From: Arthrobacter sp. 260
GTDB taxonomy: Bacteria; Actinomycetota; Actinomycetes; Actinomycetales; Micrococcaceae
Assembly: GCF_013116745.1 (NCBI RefSeq)
Contig: NZ_JABFOE010000015.1
Coordinates: 1-64,000 of the forward strand
Direction: 5' to 3'
DNA: 64,000 nucleotides
Part shown: positions 45,928-54,438 of the stretch, in pieces
Numbering within the stretch: position 1 is the stretch's first letter
Layout: the number at the start of each line of letters is the position of its first letter
Notes under the pieces: model-generated
Told to the model about the DNA's origin: nothing
Seen by the model: the letters and a program-made list of their open reading frames with translations, nothing else
The model's database searches: none
Translations under genes and position numbers: made by a program

Positions 45928-47262
45928 GTGAACACAGTGAACTTTGCCCTCTACCGGGAACTCCTTCGCATCGTCCCGGTGCGGCGTCTGCTCATCGTGG
46001 GGATGATCGCCCGCTTCCCGCATTCAGCGGCGGGCGTTCTACTGACCCTGCACGTGGTGCAGACCCTCGACCGCGGCTATGCAGAGGCTGGCGCCGTCGC
46101 CGCCCTACTGACAATTGGCATCGCTGTCGGTGCGCCCTGGCGTGGCCGCCGGGTCGACAGTGCTGGACTCCGGAAAGCCCTCATCCCTTCGGTCATCGCC
46201 GAGGCGGTGATCTGGTCGGTTGCGCCCCAGCTGCCCTACGAATGGCTGCTCCTCGCAGCGCTGGTCGGCGGCCTGTTTACCCTGCCTGCCTTTTCGGTGG
46301 TCAGGCAATCCCTCGGCGTCATGGTCACCGGCGAGAAGCGCCGGACCGCGTTCACCCTCGACGCCATCGGCACCGAAATGATCTTCATGGTCGGCCCCGC
46401 GCTGGGGGTGATCCTGGCAACCCAGGTCTCCACGGTGCTGGGACTCACCCTCGTTGGTCTGGCCACCGCCGGGGCAGGCCTATTCCTGATGTGGTTCAAC
46501 CCGCCCACCCGCACCGATCAGCTTGGCGCCTCCACGTCGGCGCCCTCCGAGGCGGAAGACGAGGCCGCCGCCGTTGGAGCGCTGGTCGCTGCGGCCCCTG
46601 CCCACGTCACCGAGGCATCAGCTGAGCTTTACCCGGGTGGACGGACCGCCGCCGGGCGGACGGCCCTGAAGGATCGGATGGCCGGGAGCTTTGCATGGCT
46701 TTCAATTGCTGTGGCGGTAGTCCTGGTGGTTGCCGCAGGGGCGGGACTGGTGCTGGCCGGGACCGAGGTTGGCATCGTGGCAGCGCTCGAGGAGACGGGA
46801 CGGGAGGGCGAACTCGGGCTTGTCTTCGCCGCCTGGTGTGCAGCGTCAGTAGTTGGTGGTCTGGTCTACGGAGCACTCCGCCGGCCGGTGTCACCCCTGG
46901 TGCTGTTGCTGCTGATGGGTCTGTTCACCATTCCGATGGGGTTCGCAGAGAACACGCTTGCACTGTGCCTGCTGTCAATCCTGCCCGGTCTGTTGTGCGC
47001 ACCGGTGCTGTCCGCCGCATCGGAACGGGTGGCGGATCTGGTGGTCGAGGAACGCCGGGGTGAAGCAATGGGCTGGTACGGCTCGGCCCTGACCTCGGGT
47101 GTGGCGCTCGGCGCACCGTTGGCAGGCATCACCATTGACACGGTCGGACCTTCCGCTGCGTTCACCACCGTCGGGGCCGTCGCAGTCACTATTTGCGTGC
47201 TTGGCCTTGCCGCCCAGCAGGTTCGACGCCGACGGGCGAACTCACCGCTCGGACGCGGGTAG
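45928..47262 (+). CDS. MFS transporter
   Basis: A 444-residue major facilitator with about twelve transmembrane helices and a central loop around residues 190-255. The motif-A-like loop APWRGRRVDSAGLRK is present. Two in-frame GTG codons (45928 and 45937) could start it; GAAGAG upstream fits either. Substrate unknown; its position after SseB gives no clue. Confidence 0.85.
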   Translation: MNTVNFALYRELLRIVPVRRLLIVGMIARFPHSAAGVLLTLHVVQTLDRGYAEAGAVAALLTIGIAVGAPWRGRRVDSAGLRKALIPSVIAEAVIWSVAPQLPYEWLLLAALVGGLFTLPAFSVVRQSLGVMVTGEKRRTAFTLDAIGTEMIFMVGPALGVILATQVSTVLGLTLVGLATAGAGLFLMWFNPPTRTDQLGASTSAPSEAEDEAAAVGALVAAAPAHVTEASAELYPGGRTAAGRTALKDRMAGSFAWLSIAVAVVLVVAAGAGLVLAGTEVGIVAALEETGREGELGLVFAAWCAASVVGGLVYGALRRPVSPLVLLLLMGLFTIPMGFAENTLALCLLSILPGLLCAPVLSAASERVADLVVEERRGEAMGWYGSALTSGVALGAPLAGITIDTVGPSAAFTTVGAVAVTICVLGLAAQQVRRRRANSPLGRG

Positions 47263-47267
47263 CCCAC

Positions 47268-47311
47268 CGGATCATTCGGCGGGCAGATGACCTGCCCGCC
47301 GATGGATCCGA
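47268..47311. terminator. Bidirectional terminator between MFS gene and DUF1844 gene
   Basis: CGGCGGGCAG (47277-47286) and CTGCCCGCCG (47292-47301) form a 10-bp stem with a 5-base loop. Outer CGGATC/GATCCG arms extend it. Confidence 0.8.
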
Positions 47312-47325
47312 CGGATAACCGAAGG

Positions 47326-47787
47326 CTAGTTGACGGCGCCGGTGAACTTCTCGCCGGGACCCTTCCCGGGGGCATCCTGAATGACCGATGCCTCACGAAA
47401 CGCCAGCTGGAGCGAGCGCAGGCCGTCGCGCAGGGGACCGGCGTGCTGACCGCCGATCTCCGGCGCGGCGGCGGTGACAAACCCGGCGAGGGCGGTAATG
47501 ATCTTCCGTGCCTCGTCCAGATCCTTGAGCTCCTCGGCGTCGTCGCCTTCGGCCAGACCGCACTTCACCGCAGCGGCACTCATCAGGTGCAGCGCGCTCG
47601 TCATGATGAGTTCGACGGCGCTCACCTCGGCGATGTCGCGCCGAACCTGGCGGCCGTCGTCGTCAGTTGGCTGCCCGGCGGCACTGGGCTGGGCTGATTC
47701 GCCGTCAGTGCTGGCGGAATCGCCGTTGTCGGTGGGGGACGGGAAAACGTTGCGGGCGCTGTCTGGATTACTGGCGGGGGTGCTCAT
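47326..47787 (-). CDS. DUF1844 family protein
   Basis: A likely 153-residue protein starting MSTPASNPDSAR at 47787; the frame extends to 47889. Residues 1-60 are disordered and acidic. The DUF1844 core holds IAEVSAVELIMTSALHLMSA and KDLDEARKIITALAGFV. Function unknown. It sits divergently next to infC, the usual actinobacterial arrangement. Confidence 0.85.
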   Translation of the reverse strand: MSTPASNPDSARNVFPSPTDNGDSASTDGESAQPSAAGQPTDDDGRQVRRDIAEVSAVELIMTSALHLMSAAAVKCGLAEGDDAEELKDLDEARKIITALAGFVTAAAPEIGGQHAGPLRDGLRSLQLAFREASVIQDAPGKGPGEKFTGAVN

Positions 47788-47979
47788 GCTGGTAAGCTTG
47801 TCACAGACCGACTGGAGGTCGCTATTTTCTGCGCCCGCACGGGACATGAAAAAGATCACTTCCAGTTTGCAAGCGGAGTCCTCTCCCACCCGCGATTGCC
47901 AGGTGTTTCGTTTCGAAGCATGGTGGCAGCCGGGTAAAAGGTCGGTGCGTACGGCGCAGGAATATCTTCCTGGCAGTAC

Positions 47980-48050
47980 AGCCCCACTGTAGTGGGCTCA
48001 CCGATCATTGAGGCCTCTGATTGCACTGCAATCGGGGGCCTTCTTCTTTT
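47980..48050 (+). promoter_or_regulatory. infC: infC leader with attenuator-like terminator
   Basis: The 301-base gap before infC contains an imperfect hairpin at 47980-47998. A strong 13-bp stem follows (48011-48023 with 48029-48041, two G-U pairs) with a 5-base loop and a T-rich run (48042-48050). This looks like an intrinsic terminator placed 38 bases before the infC start. Attenuation of infC-rpmI-rplT by L20 or another signal is known in other bacteria and is inferred here. Confidence 0.7.
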
Positions 48051-48088
48051 GCAGCTGGTAACACTTCATAAGATTTCAGGAGCAACAC

Positions 48089-49126
48089 ATTAGCGAGCCA
48101 AGAATCAATGATCGTATCCGCGTCCCTGAGGTGCGGTTGGTAGGACCTGCGGGCGAACAGGTAGGCATCGTCCGTATTGAGGATGCTCTCCGTCTTGCCT
48201 CCGAGTCAGACCTTGATCTTGTTGAGGTTGCACCGCAGGCCAAGCCTCCGGTTGCCAAGCTGATGGATTTTGGCAAGTACAAGTACGAAGCCGCTGTTAA
48301 GGCACGTGAGGCGCGCAAGAACCAGACGAATACCGTTCTCAAGGAGATCCGGTTCCGGCTGAAGATTGACACCCACGACTACGAGACCAAGCGCGGACAC
48401 GCGATGCGTTTCCTGGGCGCCGGTGACAAGGTCAAGGCCATGATCCAGTTCCGTGGACGTGAGCAGCAGCGCCCGGAGATGGGTATCCGCCTGCTCCAGA
48501 AGTTCGCTGAAGACGTTGCCGAGGTCGGCATCGTGGAGTCGACCCCACGGATCGACGGCCGCAACATGGTGATGGTCATCGGGCCAGTCAAGAACAAGGC
48601 TGAGGCGAAGGCCGAAGCTCGACGCGCCACCCAGCGGGCTGACGCCAAGGCGGCGAACGAGGCTGTGAAGGCTGGCACGGAGAAGGTTGACACCACTCCG
48701 GACAAGGCGCCGATGACCCAGAGCCTTGCCGACCTGCTTCCTGACGGCTACTCGACGACGGCCTCGCAGGAGGCTGCCGAAGAAGCGGCTGCGCAGAAAG
48801 TGATCGACGCCGAGGTTGCCGCCAAGGAGGCTGCTGCCCAGGAGATCGTCGACCGCGAGAAGGCAGTTCAGGACAAGGCGGACAAGGAAGCTGCGGCTGC
48901 CAAGGCGGCGAAGGCTGCTGAGAAGGCCGCCGCCGAGGCTCCCAAAGCCCCGGCCAAGCCTAAAACGGCAGAGAAGCCAGCGGCGGCTGCCAAGCCTGCC
49001 GCAGCGCCGAAGCCCATGGCAACCCCGAAGCCAATGGCGATGCCCAAGTTATCAACACCAAAGCCTGCCAGCAAGGCTGCTCCCCGGAGCACGCCGAGCC
49101 GGCCTAAGCCAGGAACCTCCGACTAG
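48089..49126 (+). CDS. infC: Translation initiation factor IF-3, AUU start, long C-terminal extension
   Basis: About 345 residues. The N-terminal domain begins [17 protein letters not shown] in the same frame as the rest. Its first codon is ATT at 48089, preceded by AGGAGC, as in other infC genes where AUU permits IF-3 autoregulation. A GTG at 48131 would delete conserved residues. The core (about 1-180) has FGKYKYE and the C-domain [12 protein letters not shown]. Beyond residue 185 is an Ala/Lys/Pro/Glu-rich extension of about 160 residues, near doubling normal length. Confidence 0.93.
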   Translation: MSEPRINDRIRVPEVRLVGPAGEQVGIVRIEDALRLASESDLDLVEVAPQAKPPVAKLMDFGKYKYEAAVKAREARKNQTNTVLKEIRFRLKIDTHDYETKRGHAMRFLGAGDKVKAMIQFRGREQQRPEMGIRLLQKFAEDVAEVGIVESTPRIDGRNMVMVIGPVKNKAEAKAEARRATQRADAKAANEAVKAGTEKVDTTPDKAPMTQSLADLLPDGYSTTASQEAAEEAAAQKVIDAEVAAKEAAAQEIVDREKAVQDKADKEAAAAKAAKAAEKAAAEAPKAPAKPKTAEKPAAAAKPAAAPKPMATPKPMAMPKLSTPKPASKAAPRSTPSRPKPGTSD

Positions 49127-49237
49127 GGATCACGATCCCCGGAGCCACCAGGCGCCCTAATAAACCCGCAGGCACCCCCGCGGGTGCCGTACGAACCGTC
49201 CGCAGTTGCGGGCGGAAACCAAAGGAGATCGGTTCTC

Positions 49238-49432
49238 ATGCCGAAGATGAAGACCCACAGCGGTGTCAAGAAGCGTTTCAAGCTGACCGGAAGCGGCAAG
49301 CTCAAGCGCCAGCAGGCCAACCGCCGTCACTACCTGGAGCACAAGCCCTCCACCCTGACGCGCCGTCTCGGCAGCGACAAGATCGTCTCGAAGGCCGACA
49401 CCAAGGTCATCAAAAAGATGCTGGGCATCTAA
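49238..49432 (+). CDS. rpmI: 50S ribosomal protein L35
   Basis: A 64-residue L35 beginning [20 protein letters not shown] with AAAGGAG upstream. A GC-rich hairpin around 49167-49184 lies in the gap after infC. Confidence 0.97.
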   Translation: MPKMKTHSGVKKRFKLTGSGKLKRQQANRRHYLEHKPSTLTRRLGSDKIVSKADTKVIKKMLGI

Positions 49433-49532
49433 CTCACCAACCAACTTAACCGGGACTTGCCCAGTGCACTGCGGATTGCAGGACAGGGCAACACCTACGA
49501 AGTTCCGGTAGATCTACTGAAGGAGTACGCAC

Positions 49533-49961
49533 GTGGCACGTGTGAAGCGGGCGGTAAACGCCCATAAGAAGCGTCGGGTCATTCTCGAGCGGGCGAAGGG
49601 TTACCGGGGGCAGCGCTCACGCCTGTACCGCAAGGCCAAAGAGCAGCTCCTGCACTCGTTTGTCTACAGCTACGGCGACCGCCGCAAGCGCAAAGGTGAC
49701 TTCCGTCGCCTCTGGATCCAGCGCATCAACGCTGCATCCCGCGCCAACGGCCTCACCTACAACCGTCTGATCCAGGGTCTGAAGGCCGCTGAGATCCAGG
49801 TTGACCGCCGTATGCTGGCCGAGCTTGCAGTCTCCGACGCCAATGCGTTCTCCGCACTGGTACAGATTGCCAAGGATTCGCTGCCTGCCGACACGTCGGC
49901 ACCAGCCGGTGCCGAGGCCTCATCGGCCAAGGCACCGAAAAAGGCACCCGCCAAGGCATAG
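49533..49961 (+). CDS. rplT: 50S ribosomal protein L20
   Basis: A 142-residue L20, an early 23S rRNA assembly protein and, in Bacillus, the autoregulator of this operon. It carries [15 protein letters not shown] and [19 protein letters not shown]. The last 20 residues are an Ala/Lys/Pro tail beyond the usual end. Confidence 0.97.
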   Translation: MARVKRAVNAHKKRRVILERAKGYRGQRSRLYRKAKEQLLHSFVYSYGDRRKRKGDFRRLWIQRINAASRANGLTYNRLIQGLKAAEIQVDRRMLAELAVSDANAFSALVQIAKDSLPADTSAPAGAEASSAKAPKKAPAKA

Positions 49962-50042
49962 CCTGACGGCTCTGGCGTAACGCCCTCGGGGTCCGGGCTG
50001 ACCGGATTACTGGGAAAACTGAATAACTGAGAACATCAGTAC

Positions 50043-50948
50043 ATGACTAACACCGGACGCCCCGCGGCACCGCCCATGACCAATCCCCGAGCTGATCGGG
50101 TGAAGGAAGTGGCACGGCTCGCGGGGCGTCCGGCCCGTTTAAGGCAGGGCAGGTTTCTCGCCGAAGGGCCGCAGTCCGTCCGTGAGGCACTGAGCCTGCA
50201 CTCCACTCGGCATGCTGCGGGGGAGCCCGCAGTGATCGAGGAACTGTTCATCACCGAGGAGTGCCTCGATCGGCATGCTGAGCTGGGCCTTTTTGAGGGC
50301 CAACCCGTACCCCGGCTGGTTACCGAGGAGGTCCTCGCGGCGATGTCCTCGACAGTGACCCCCCAGGGTGTCATCGCCGTCTGCGCCTTTGTTGACGTGG
50401 CGCTGGATACCGTGCTCGCGGGTAAGCCCCAGCTGGTTGCGGTAATGGTTGAGGTCCGCGATCCCGGCAACGCGGGTACGATCCTACGGGCGGCCGATTC
50501 GGCCGGGGCCGACGCGGTGGTGCTGACGTCGTCGTCAGTTGACCTGTACAACCCGAAAGCGGTCCGGTCTACTGTGGGGTCGCTGTTCCACCTCCCTGTG
50601 GTGATTGGGGCCGACCTGGAGTTGGTGCTTTCCTCCCTGCGGGAAAGCGGGATCACTGTGCTGGCGGCCGATGGGTACGGCGACGTGGACCTCGATGTCC
50701 TGCAGGAGGGGAGCGCCCGACGACGGCTGGCACCCGGCAGCGACGACCAGGGTGCCGGCGGGGCGCGCCTGGAGGCTCCGACAGCATGGCTGTTCGGCAA
50801 TGAGGCGCAGGGCCTTCCCGACGACGTCCTGCGCGGGGCCGATCACCGGGTGTCAGTGCCAATCTACGGTCGGGCAGAGAGCCTCAACGTCGGCACCGCT
50901 GCCACCGTGTGCCTCTACGCGTCTGCCAGGGCGCAGCGCCTCAGCTGA
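50043..50948 (+). CDS. TrmH/SpoU family RNA methyltransferase
   Basis: A 301-residue SPOUT enzyme, probably a 23S rRNA 2'-O-ribose methyltransferase. It has an N-terminal L30e-like substrate domain and the knot motifs VEVRDPGNAGTILRAADSAG, WLFGNEAQGLP and VPIYGRAESLNVGTAA. ATG 50043 is used; ATG 50079 is an alternative. It follows rplT as in many bacteria. Its end overlaps the convergent MFS gene by 8 bases. Confidence 0.9.
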   Translation: MTNTGRPAAPPMTNPRADRVKEVARLAGRPARLRQGRFLAEGPQSVREALSLHSTRHAAGEPAVIEELFITEECLDRHAELGLFEGQPVPRLVTEEVLAAMSSTVTPQGVIAVCAFVDVALDTVLAGKPQLVAVMVEVRDPGNAGTILRAADSAGADAVVLTSSSVDLYNPKAVRSTVGSLFHLPVVIGADLELVLSSLRESGITVLAADGYGDVDLDVLQEGSARRRLAPGSDDQGAGGARLEAPTAWLFGNEAQGLPDDVLRGADHRVSVPIYGRAESLNVGTAATVCLYASARAQRLS

Positions 50949-52170
50949 CCGATACCCGTTCGGCGGGCTCGGTCGCCGCAGCCCGGGTGCGCCGGTCAAT
51001 GCGGCCGCTGGCCAGTGCGACACCGAGGCCGATTGCTGCGAGCACCGCACCGACCAGTGCTGGGGCGGTGTACCCCCAGCCAAGTTCGATGACGACGCCT
51101 CCGAGGAACGCCCCCAGTGCATTGGCGGTGTTGAGGGCGGCGTGATTCAGGGAGGACGCGAGCGACGGCGCGTCGGGGGAGACGTCGAGCAACCGGATCT
51201 GGAGCGATGGGATGAGCATCGCGCCGATCGCACCGACCAGGAAGACGAACAGCAGCGCCGTCGGCGCCCACTGGACGGCGAAGGAGAAGGCCACCAGCGT
51301 GAGGGCGATGACGCCCATCACCCAGTAGATAGTGCCCATGACCGAGATGTCCGCGAGGCGTCCACCAATAATGTTTCCGGTCACCATGCCGAGTCCGTAG
51401 AGCGCGACGACGATCGGGAGGGTCGTCGACGGAAGTCCCGTCACCTCGGTCATGGTGGGGGAGATGTAGGAGTAGACGGCGAAGAAGCCGCCAAAGCCGA
51501 CTATGCCGATGAGCAGTGTCATCCAGACCTGGAGATGCTTCAGTGCGCCCAGTTCGCCCCGGATCGAGGCACCCTTCTTGACCTGCAGGTGGGGGACGCT
51601 GCGCATGATCATGATGATGGTGAGCACTCCGATTGCTCCGACCAGCAGGAACATGGTGCGCCAGCCGAAGATCTGGCCCAGCCAGGTCGCGATCGGCACA
51701 CCGATCACGTTGGCGATGCTCAGCCCCAGCATCACCATGGCGACGGCGTGTGCCCGCCGGGTCGGTGCTGAGAGCGAGGCGGCGATCACCGCTGCCAGAC
51801 CAAAGTAGGCGCCGTGCGGCAGACCTGACAGGAAACGGGACAGCAGGAGCCAGCCGTACTCGCTGGCAAAGTAGGACGACAGGTTGCCGACGGTGAATAC
51901 GACCATCAGCCCGATGACCATTCCCTTGCGGGGTAGCCGTGCGCCCAGGGCGGCGAGCAGGGGTGCGCCGACGACGACGCCGATCGCGTAGGCGGAGATG
52001 ACGTGTCCGCCCTCGCTGTCGCTGATATTGAGGGCCCCGGTCATCTCGCCCAGGAGCCCCATGATGGCGAACTCGGTGGTTCCGATTCCGAAACCGCCCA
52101 TCGCCAGGGCGAGGATGGCAAGGTTCAACTGCCGTGGGGACAAGGGGGAAGAGCGTCGGACATCAGACAT
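50941..52170 (-). CDS. MFS transporter, DHA1-type (AraJ/YdhP-like)
   Basis: A 409-residue twelve-helix facilitator. The first helix carries LAMGGFGIGTTEFAIMGLL, the hallmark of the sugar-efflux/AraJ-like group, and motif A is ALGARLPRKGMVIG. Substrate not predictable. Transcribed alone, leftward. Confidence 0.88.
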   Translation of the reverse strand: MSDVRRSSPLSPRQLNLAILALAMGGFGIGTTEFAIMGLLGEMTGALNISDSEGGHVISAYAIGVVVGAPLLAALGARLPRKGMVIGLMVVFTVGNLSSYFASEYGWLLLSRFLSGLPHGAYFGLAAVIAASLSAPTRRAHAVAMVMLGLSIANVIGVPIATWLGQIFGWRTMFLLVGAIGVLTIIMIMRSVPHLQVKKGASIRGELGALKHLQVWMTLLIGIVGFGGFFAVYSYISPTMTEVTGLPSTTLPIVVALYGLGMVTGNIIGGRLADISVMGTIYWVMGVIALTLVAFSFAVQWAPTALLFVFLVGAIGAMLIPSLQIRLLDVSPDAPSLASSLNHAALNTANALGAFLGGVVIELGWGYTAPALVGAVLAAIGLGVALASGRIDRRTRAAATEPAERVSVS

Positions 52171-52310
52171 GGAACTCGATTCGGCGGCATGGTGTGTAAA
52201 AGGAGGCGAAGTCCTGTAGGCGCAACGCGTCGACGCCGTTGTCTATTTCAACTCTAGCCCCGCCCGGGCCACCGACAGCGGTGCTGCTTCCCACTGTCCG
52301 GGCAACGGCC

Positions 52311-52316
52311 TAGGCT
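52311..52316 (+). promoter_or_regulatory. -10-like box TAGGCT
   Basis: TAGGCT lies 37 bases before the ATG at 52354, which also has TAAGGAAG as a ribosome site. This gives a leadered transcript. Confidence 0.4.
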
Positions 52317-52353
52317 GGGCAGCAAACCACGTCCCCTCGACGTAAGGAAGATC

Positions 52354-52755
52354 ATGGCTGCCGGCACGAAGGACGACCCCTGGGTGCTCACCACCGCTCC
52401 CGGTTCATCGCAGTACACGATGTACCGTGATGGCGAAGCCGAGCCTCCGGCTCTGGTGTGCCAGGTGGGGTCCACCACCCTGAAATATCAGTTGCGGGCC
52501 ATCGAGGACCTTGCTGAGTGGTTGAAGGCTCAGGGCGGCTGGGTGCCTTTGGGCGCCGCCGACGAGAACAAGCCTGCCCCCGACGGCTCGGTCGAGGCGT
52601 GGGGGCGGTCCCCGGAGAACCCGGTGGCTGGCTGGTACGGACTGCGGAAGGGCTACCGGGGGCGGTTCGGGATGTACCTACCACCGCTACTCGAGGAGTT
52701 GGGGCTCGTGGAGCTGACCCACGAGAAGCGGAACAACCAGGTCCGGGCACTCTGA
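52354..52755 (+). CDS. Conserved hypothetical protein (133 residues)
   Basis: A cytosolic protein that looks like a widespread actinobacterial hypothetical family. Distinctive segments are GTKDDPWVLTTAPGSSQYTM, VCQVGSTTLKYQLRAIEDL and WYGLRKGYRGRFGMYLPPLL. No catalytic motif is recognised. AAGGAAG precedes the ATG. Possibly monocistronic, as the next gene has its own -10 box. Confidence 0.8.
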   Translation: MAAGTKDDPWVLTTAPGSSQYTMYRDGEAEPPALVCQVGSTTLKYQLRAIEDLAEWLKAQGGWVPLGAADENKPAPDGSVEAWGRSPENPVAGWYGLRKGYRGRFGMYLPPLLEELGLVELTHEKRNNQVRAL

Positions 52756-52801
52756 CACGGGTTTCGCCCGACCAACAACGGGTCCGCTGTGGGGTGCCAG
52801 C

Positions 52802-52807
52802 TACACT
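52802..52807 (+). promoter_or_regulatory. -10 box of the Nudix gene (leaderless pattern)
   Basis: TACACT ends six bases before the GTG at 52814. Confidence 0.55.
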
Positions 52808-52813
52808 CGGTTC

Positions 52814-53257
52814 GTGCCTGCTGAGAACTTGCCGCGCCAGATTGTCGGCGCCGCGATCGTTGATTCCCTTGCCCATCCCACCCGGCTGCTCGCTGCCCGT
52901 CGCACGGCTCCCGAACAGTTTGCCGGCATGTGGGAGTTCCCTGGTGGGAAGGTGGAGGTGGGGGAGTCGGATACCGAGGCCCTCCACCGGGAGTTGATCG
53001 AAGAGCTCGGGGTGACAGTGCTGCTGGGGGCAGAGGTGGTGGGGCCCGTAACCGGGGGCTGGCCGCTGAACGAGCGCGCCGTTATGCGGGTCTGGCTTGC
53101 CGAGGTTGCCACCGGCGAGCCAGAGCCGCTGGAGGACCACGATCTACTGTCCTGGGTGCCGCTTACCGGCTCCGACGAACTGGAGAATCTGGCCTGGATC
53201 CCGGCGGACCGCCCCATCGTCGACGCTCTGCTGAATCAAATTGGTGTCCCACACTAA
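52814..53257 (+). CDS. Nudix hydrolase, MutT-like
   Basis: A 147-residue pyrophosphohydrolase. A complete Nudix box runs from G45 to V67, with E51, R59, E60, E63, E64 and G66 in register. The preceding FAGMWEFPGG and the small size fit MutT-type enzymes that remove oxidised nucleotides, but the substrate is not certain. Confidence 0.93.
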   Translation: MPAENLPRQIVGAAIVDSLAHPTRLLAARRTAPEQFAGMWEFPGGKVEVGESDTEALHRELIEELGVTVLLGAEVVGPVTGGWPLNERAVMRVWLAEVATGEPEPLEDHDLLSWVPLTGSDELENLAWIPADRPIVDALLNQIGVPH

Positions 53258-53288
53258 ATTTCCGCCCTACTGGAACTCCGCCAGCACG

Positions 53289-54353
53289 CTAGAACAATGT
53301 CGGCTCTGAGCCTGCGGTATGTGGCCGTGAAACCGGCGCCGTCAAGGGGCTGGCCCCGTCGTCGTCGGGCGTTCCGGGCTGGAGCTCACGAAAGAACTGC
53401 GCGCCCGAGGTGAACCCGTGCCGTGCCCGGTGGTAACGGATTCTTCCCGACAGCCAGGTTCGGTATTCCTTCGACGCGTAGCTGCCACCGCGGTACAGCC
53501 GCTGGTAGCGGCCTACGAGCTGGGGATGGTTGGCTGCCAGCCAGTCCATGTACCACTCGCGGGCACCGGGGCGCAGATGGAGCGCACCGGCCGAAACACC
53601 GCTGGCACCCGCCGCCGCCAGCGCGCCAAACAGTGCGTCAAGAGCCTCATCGCTATCTGTCAGCCACGGCAGGATCGGCATGGCCAGGACACCGCAGGGC
53701 AGGCCAGCATCACGGAGCCGGCTGACCAGCTCCAGCCTTGCTTTCGGGGTAGGAGTTCCGGGCTCTACCGCGTGAGCCAGGGCCGGGTCAATGATCGCCA
53801 GCGAGATGCCCATCCCGATCTCCACCGAGGAGGCCGCCTGCTTCAACAACGGAATGTCACGGGCCAGCAGGGTTCCCTTCGTCAGAATGGAGAAGGGGGT
53901 TCCCGAATCGGCTAGCGCGGTGATGATGTCGGGCATCAACCGGTAGCGGCCCTCCGCCCGCTGGTAGGGATCGGTGTTGGTGCCCATCGCCACATGCTCC
54001 CGTCGCCACGAGCGTCGAGACACCTCGCGCCGCACCACCTCCGCGGCGTTGGTCTTCACCACCAGCTGGGAATCGAAGTCCAGTCCGGTATCCAGGTTCA
54101 GGTAGCTGTGGGTCTTTCGGGCGAAGCAATAGACGCAGGCATGCGAGCAGCCGCGGTAGGGGTTGATGGTCCAGTGAAAGGGCATGCTGGAGGTGGCCGG
54201 AACCTTGTTGAGGACCGACTTCGCCAGCACCTCGTGGAAGGTGATCCCGGCGAACTCGGGTGTCCTGACTGTTCGGACCAGTCCGCTCAGGGGCAGGAGC
54301 GCCTCCTGGGGAACCGGCACCGTCGTCGTCGTACTCTGACCAACCCATCGCAT
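53289..54353 (-). CDS. Rv2578c-family radical SAM protein
   Basis: A 354-residue protein of the SPL/Rv2578c-type radical SAM group. The cluster cysteines are C69, C73 and C76 in YRGCSHACVYCFAR. Other features are VAMGTNTDPYQRAE and GIRYHRARHG-like C-terminal basic segments (SGRIRYHRARHGFTSGAQ). Function unknown. Its ATG directly abuts an AT-rich dyad at 54354-54385, so it is probably regulated from there. Confidence 0.9.
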   Translation of the reverse strand: MRWVGQSTTTTVPVPQEALLPLSGLVRTVRTPEFAGITFHEVLAKSVLNKVPATSSMPFHWTINPYRGCSHACVYCFARKTHSYLNLDTGLDFDSQLVVKTNAAEVVRREVSRRSWRREHVAMGTNTDPYQRAEGRYRLMPDIITALADSGTPFSILTKGTLLARDIPLLKQAASSVEIGMGISLAIIDPALAHAVEPGTPTPKARLELVSRLRDAGLPCGVLAMPILPWLTDSDEALDALFGALAAAGASGVSAGALHLRPGAREWYMDWLAANHPQLVGRYQRLYRGGSYASKEYRTWLSGRIRYHRARHGFTSGAQFFRELQPGTPDDDGASPLTAPVSRPHTAGSEPTLF

Positions 54354-54385
54354 GATTACATTAGAACATATCTTCTAATGTAATC
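54354..54385. promoter_or_regulatory. AT-rich operator-like dyad between radical SAM and exporter genes
   Basis: Perfect 13-bp arms GATTACATTAGAA (54354-54366) and TTCTAATGTAATC (54373-54385) with a 6-base spacer. The dyad touches the radical SAM start codon on one side. On the other it overlaps the -35 position of the exporter promoter. Such a symmetrical AT-rich site in GC-rich DNA is most likely a repressor operator; no regulator gene lies next to it. Confidence 0.75.
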
Positions 54386-54396
54386 GATGGAAGCCT

Positions 54397-54410
54397 GCTT
54401 GTATGCTGTG
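54397..54410 (+). promoter_or_regulatory. Exporter operon 1 promoter with shared 14-bp sequence
   Basis: GCTTGTATGCTGTG contains the -10 candidate TATGCT (54402-54407), followed by an RNA leader of about 25 bases. The identical 14 bases occur on the minus strand at 58961-58974 upstream of the second exporter operon. Confidence 0.6.
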
Positions 54411-54438
54411 GGTCCAGGGGAAGAAGGGGGCCTGTGCC

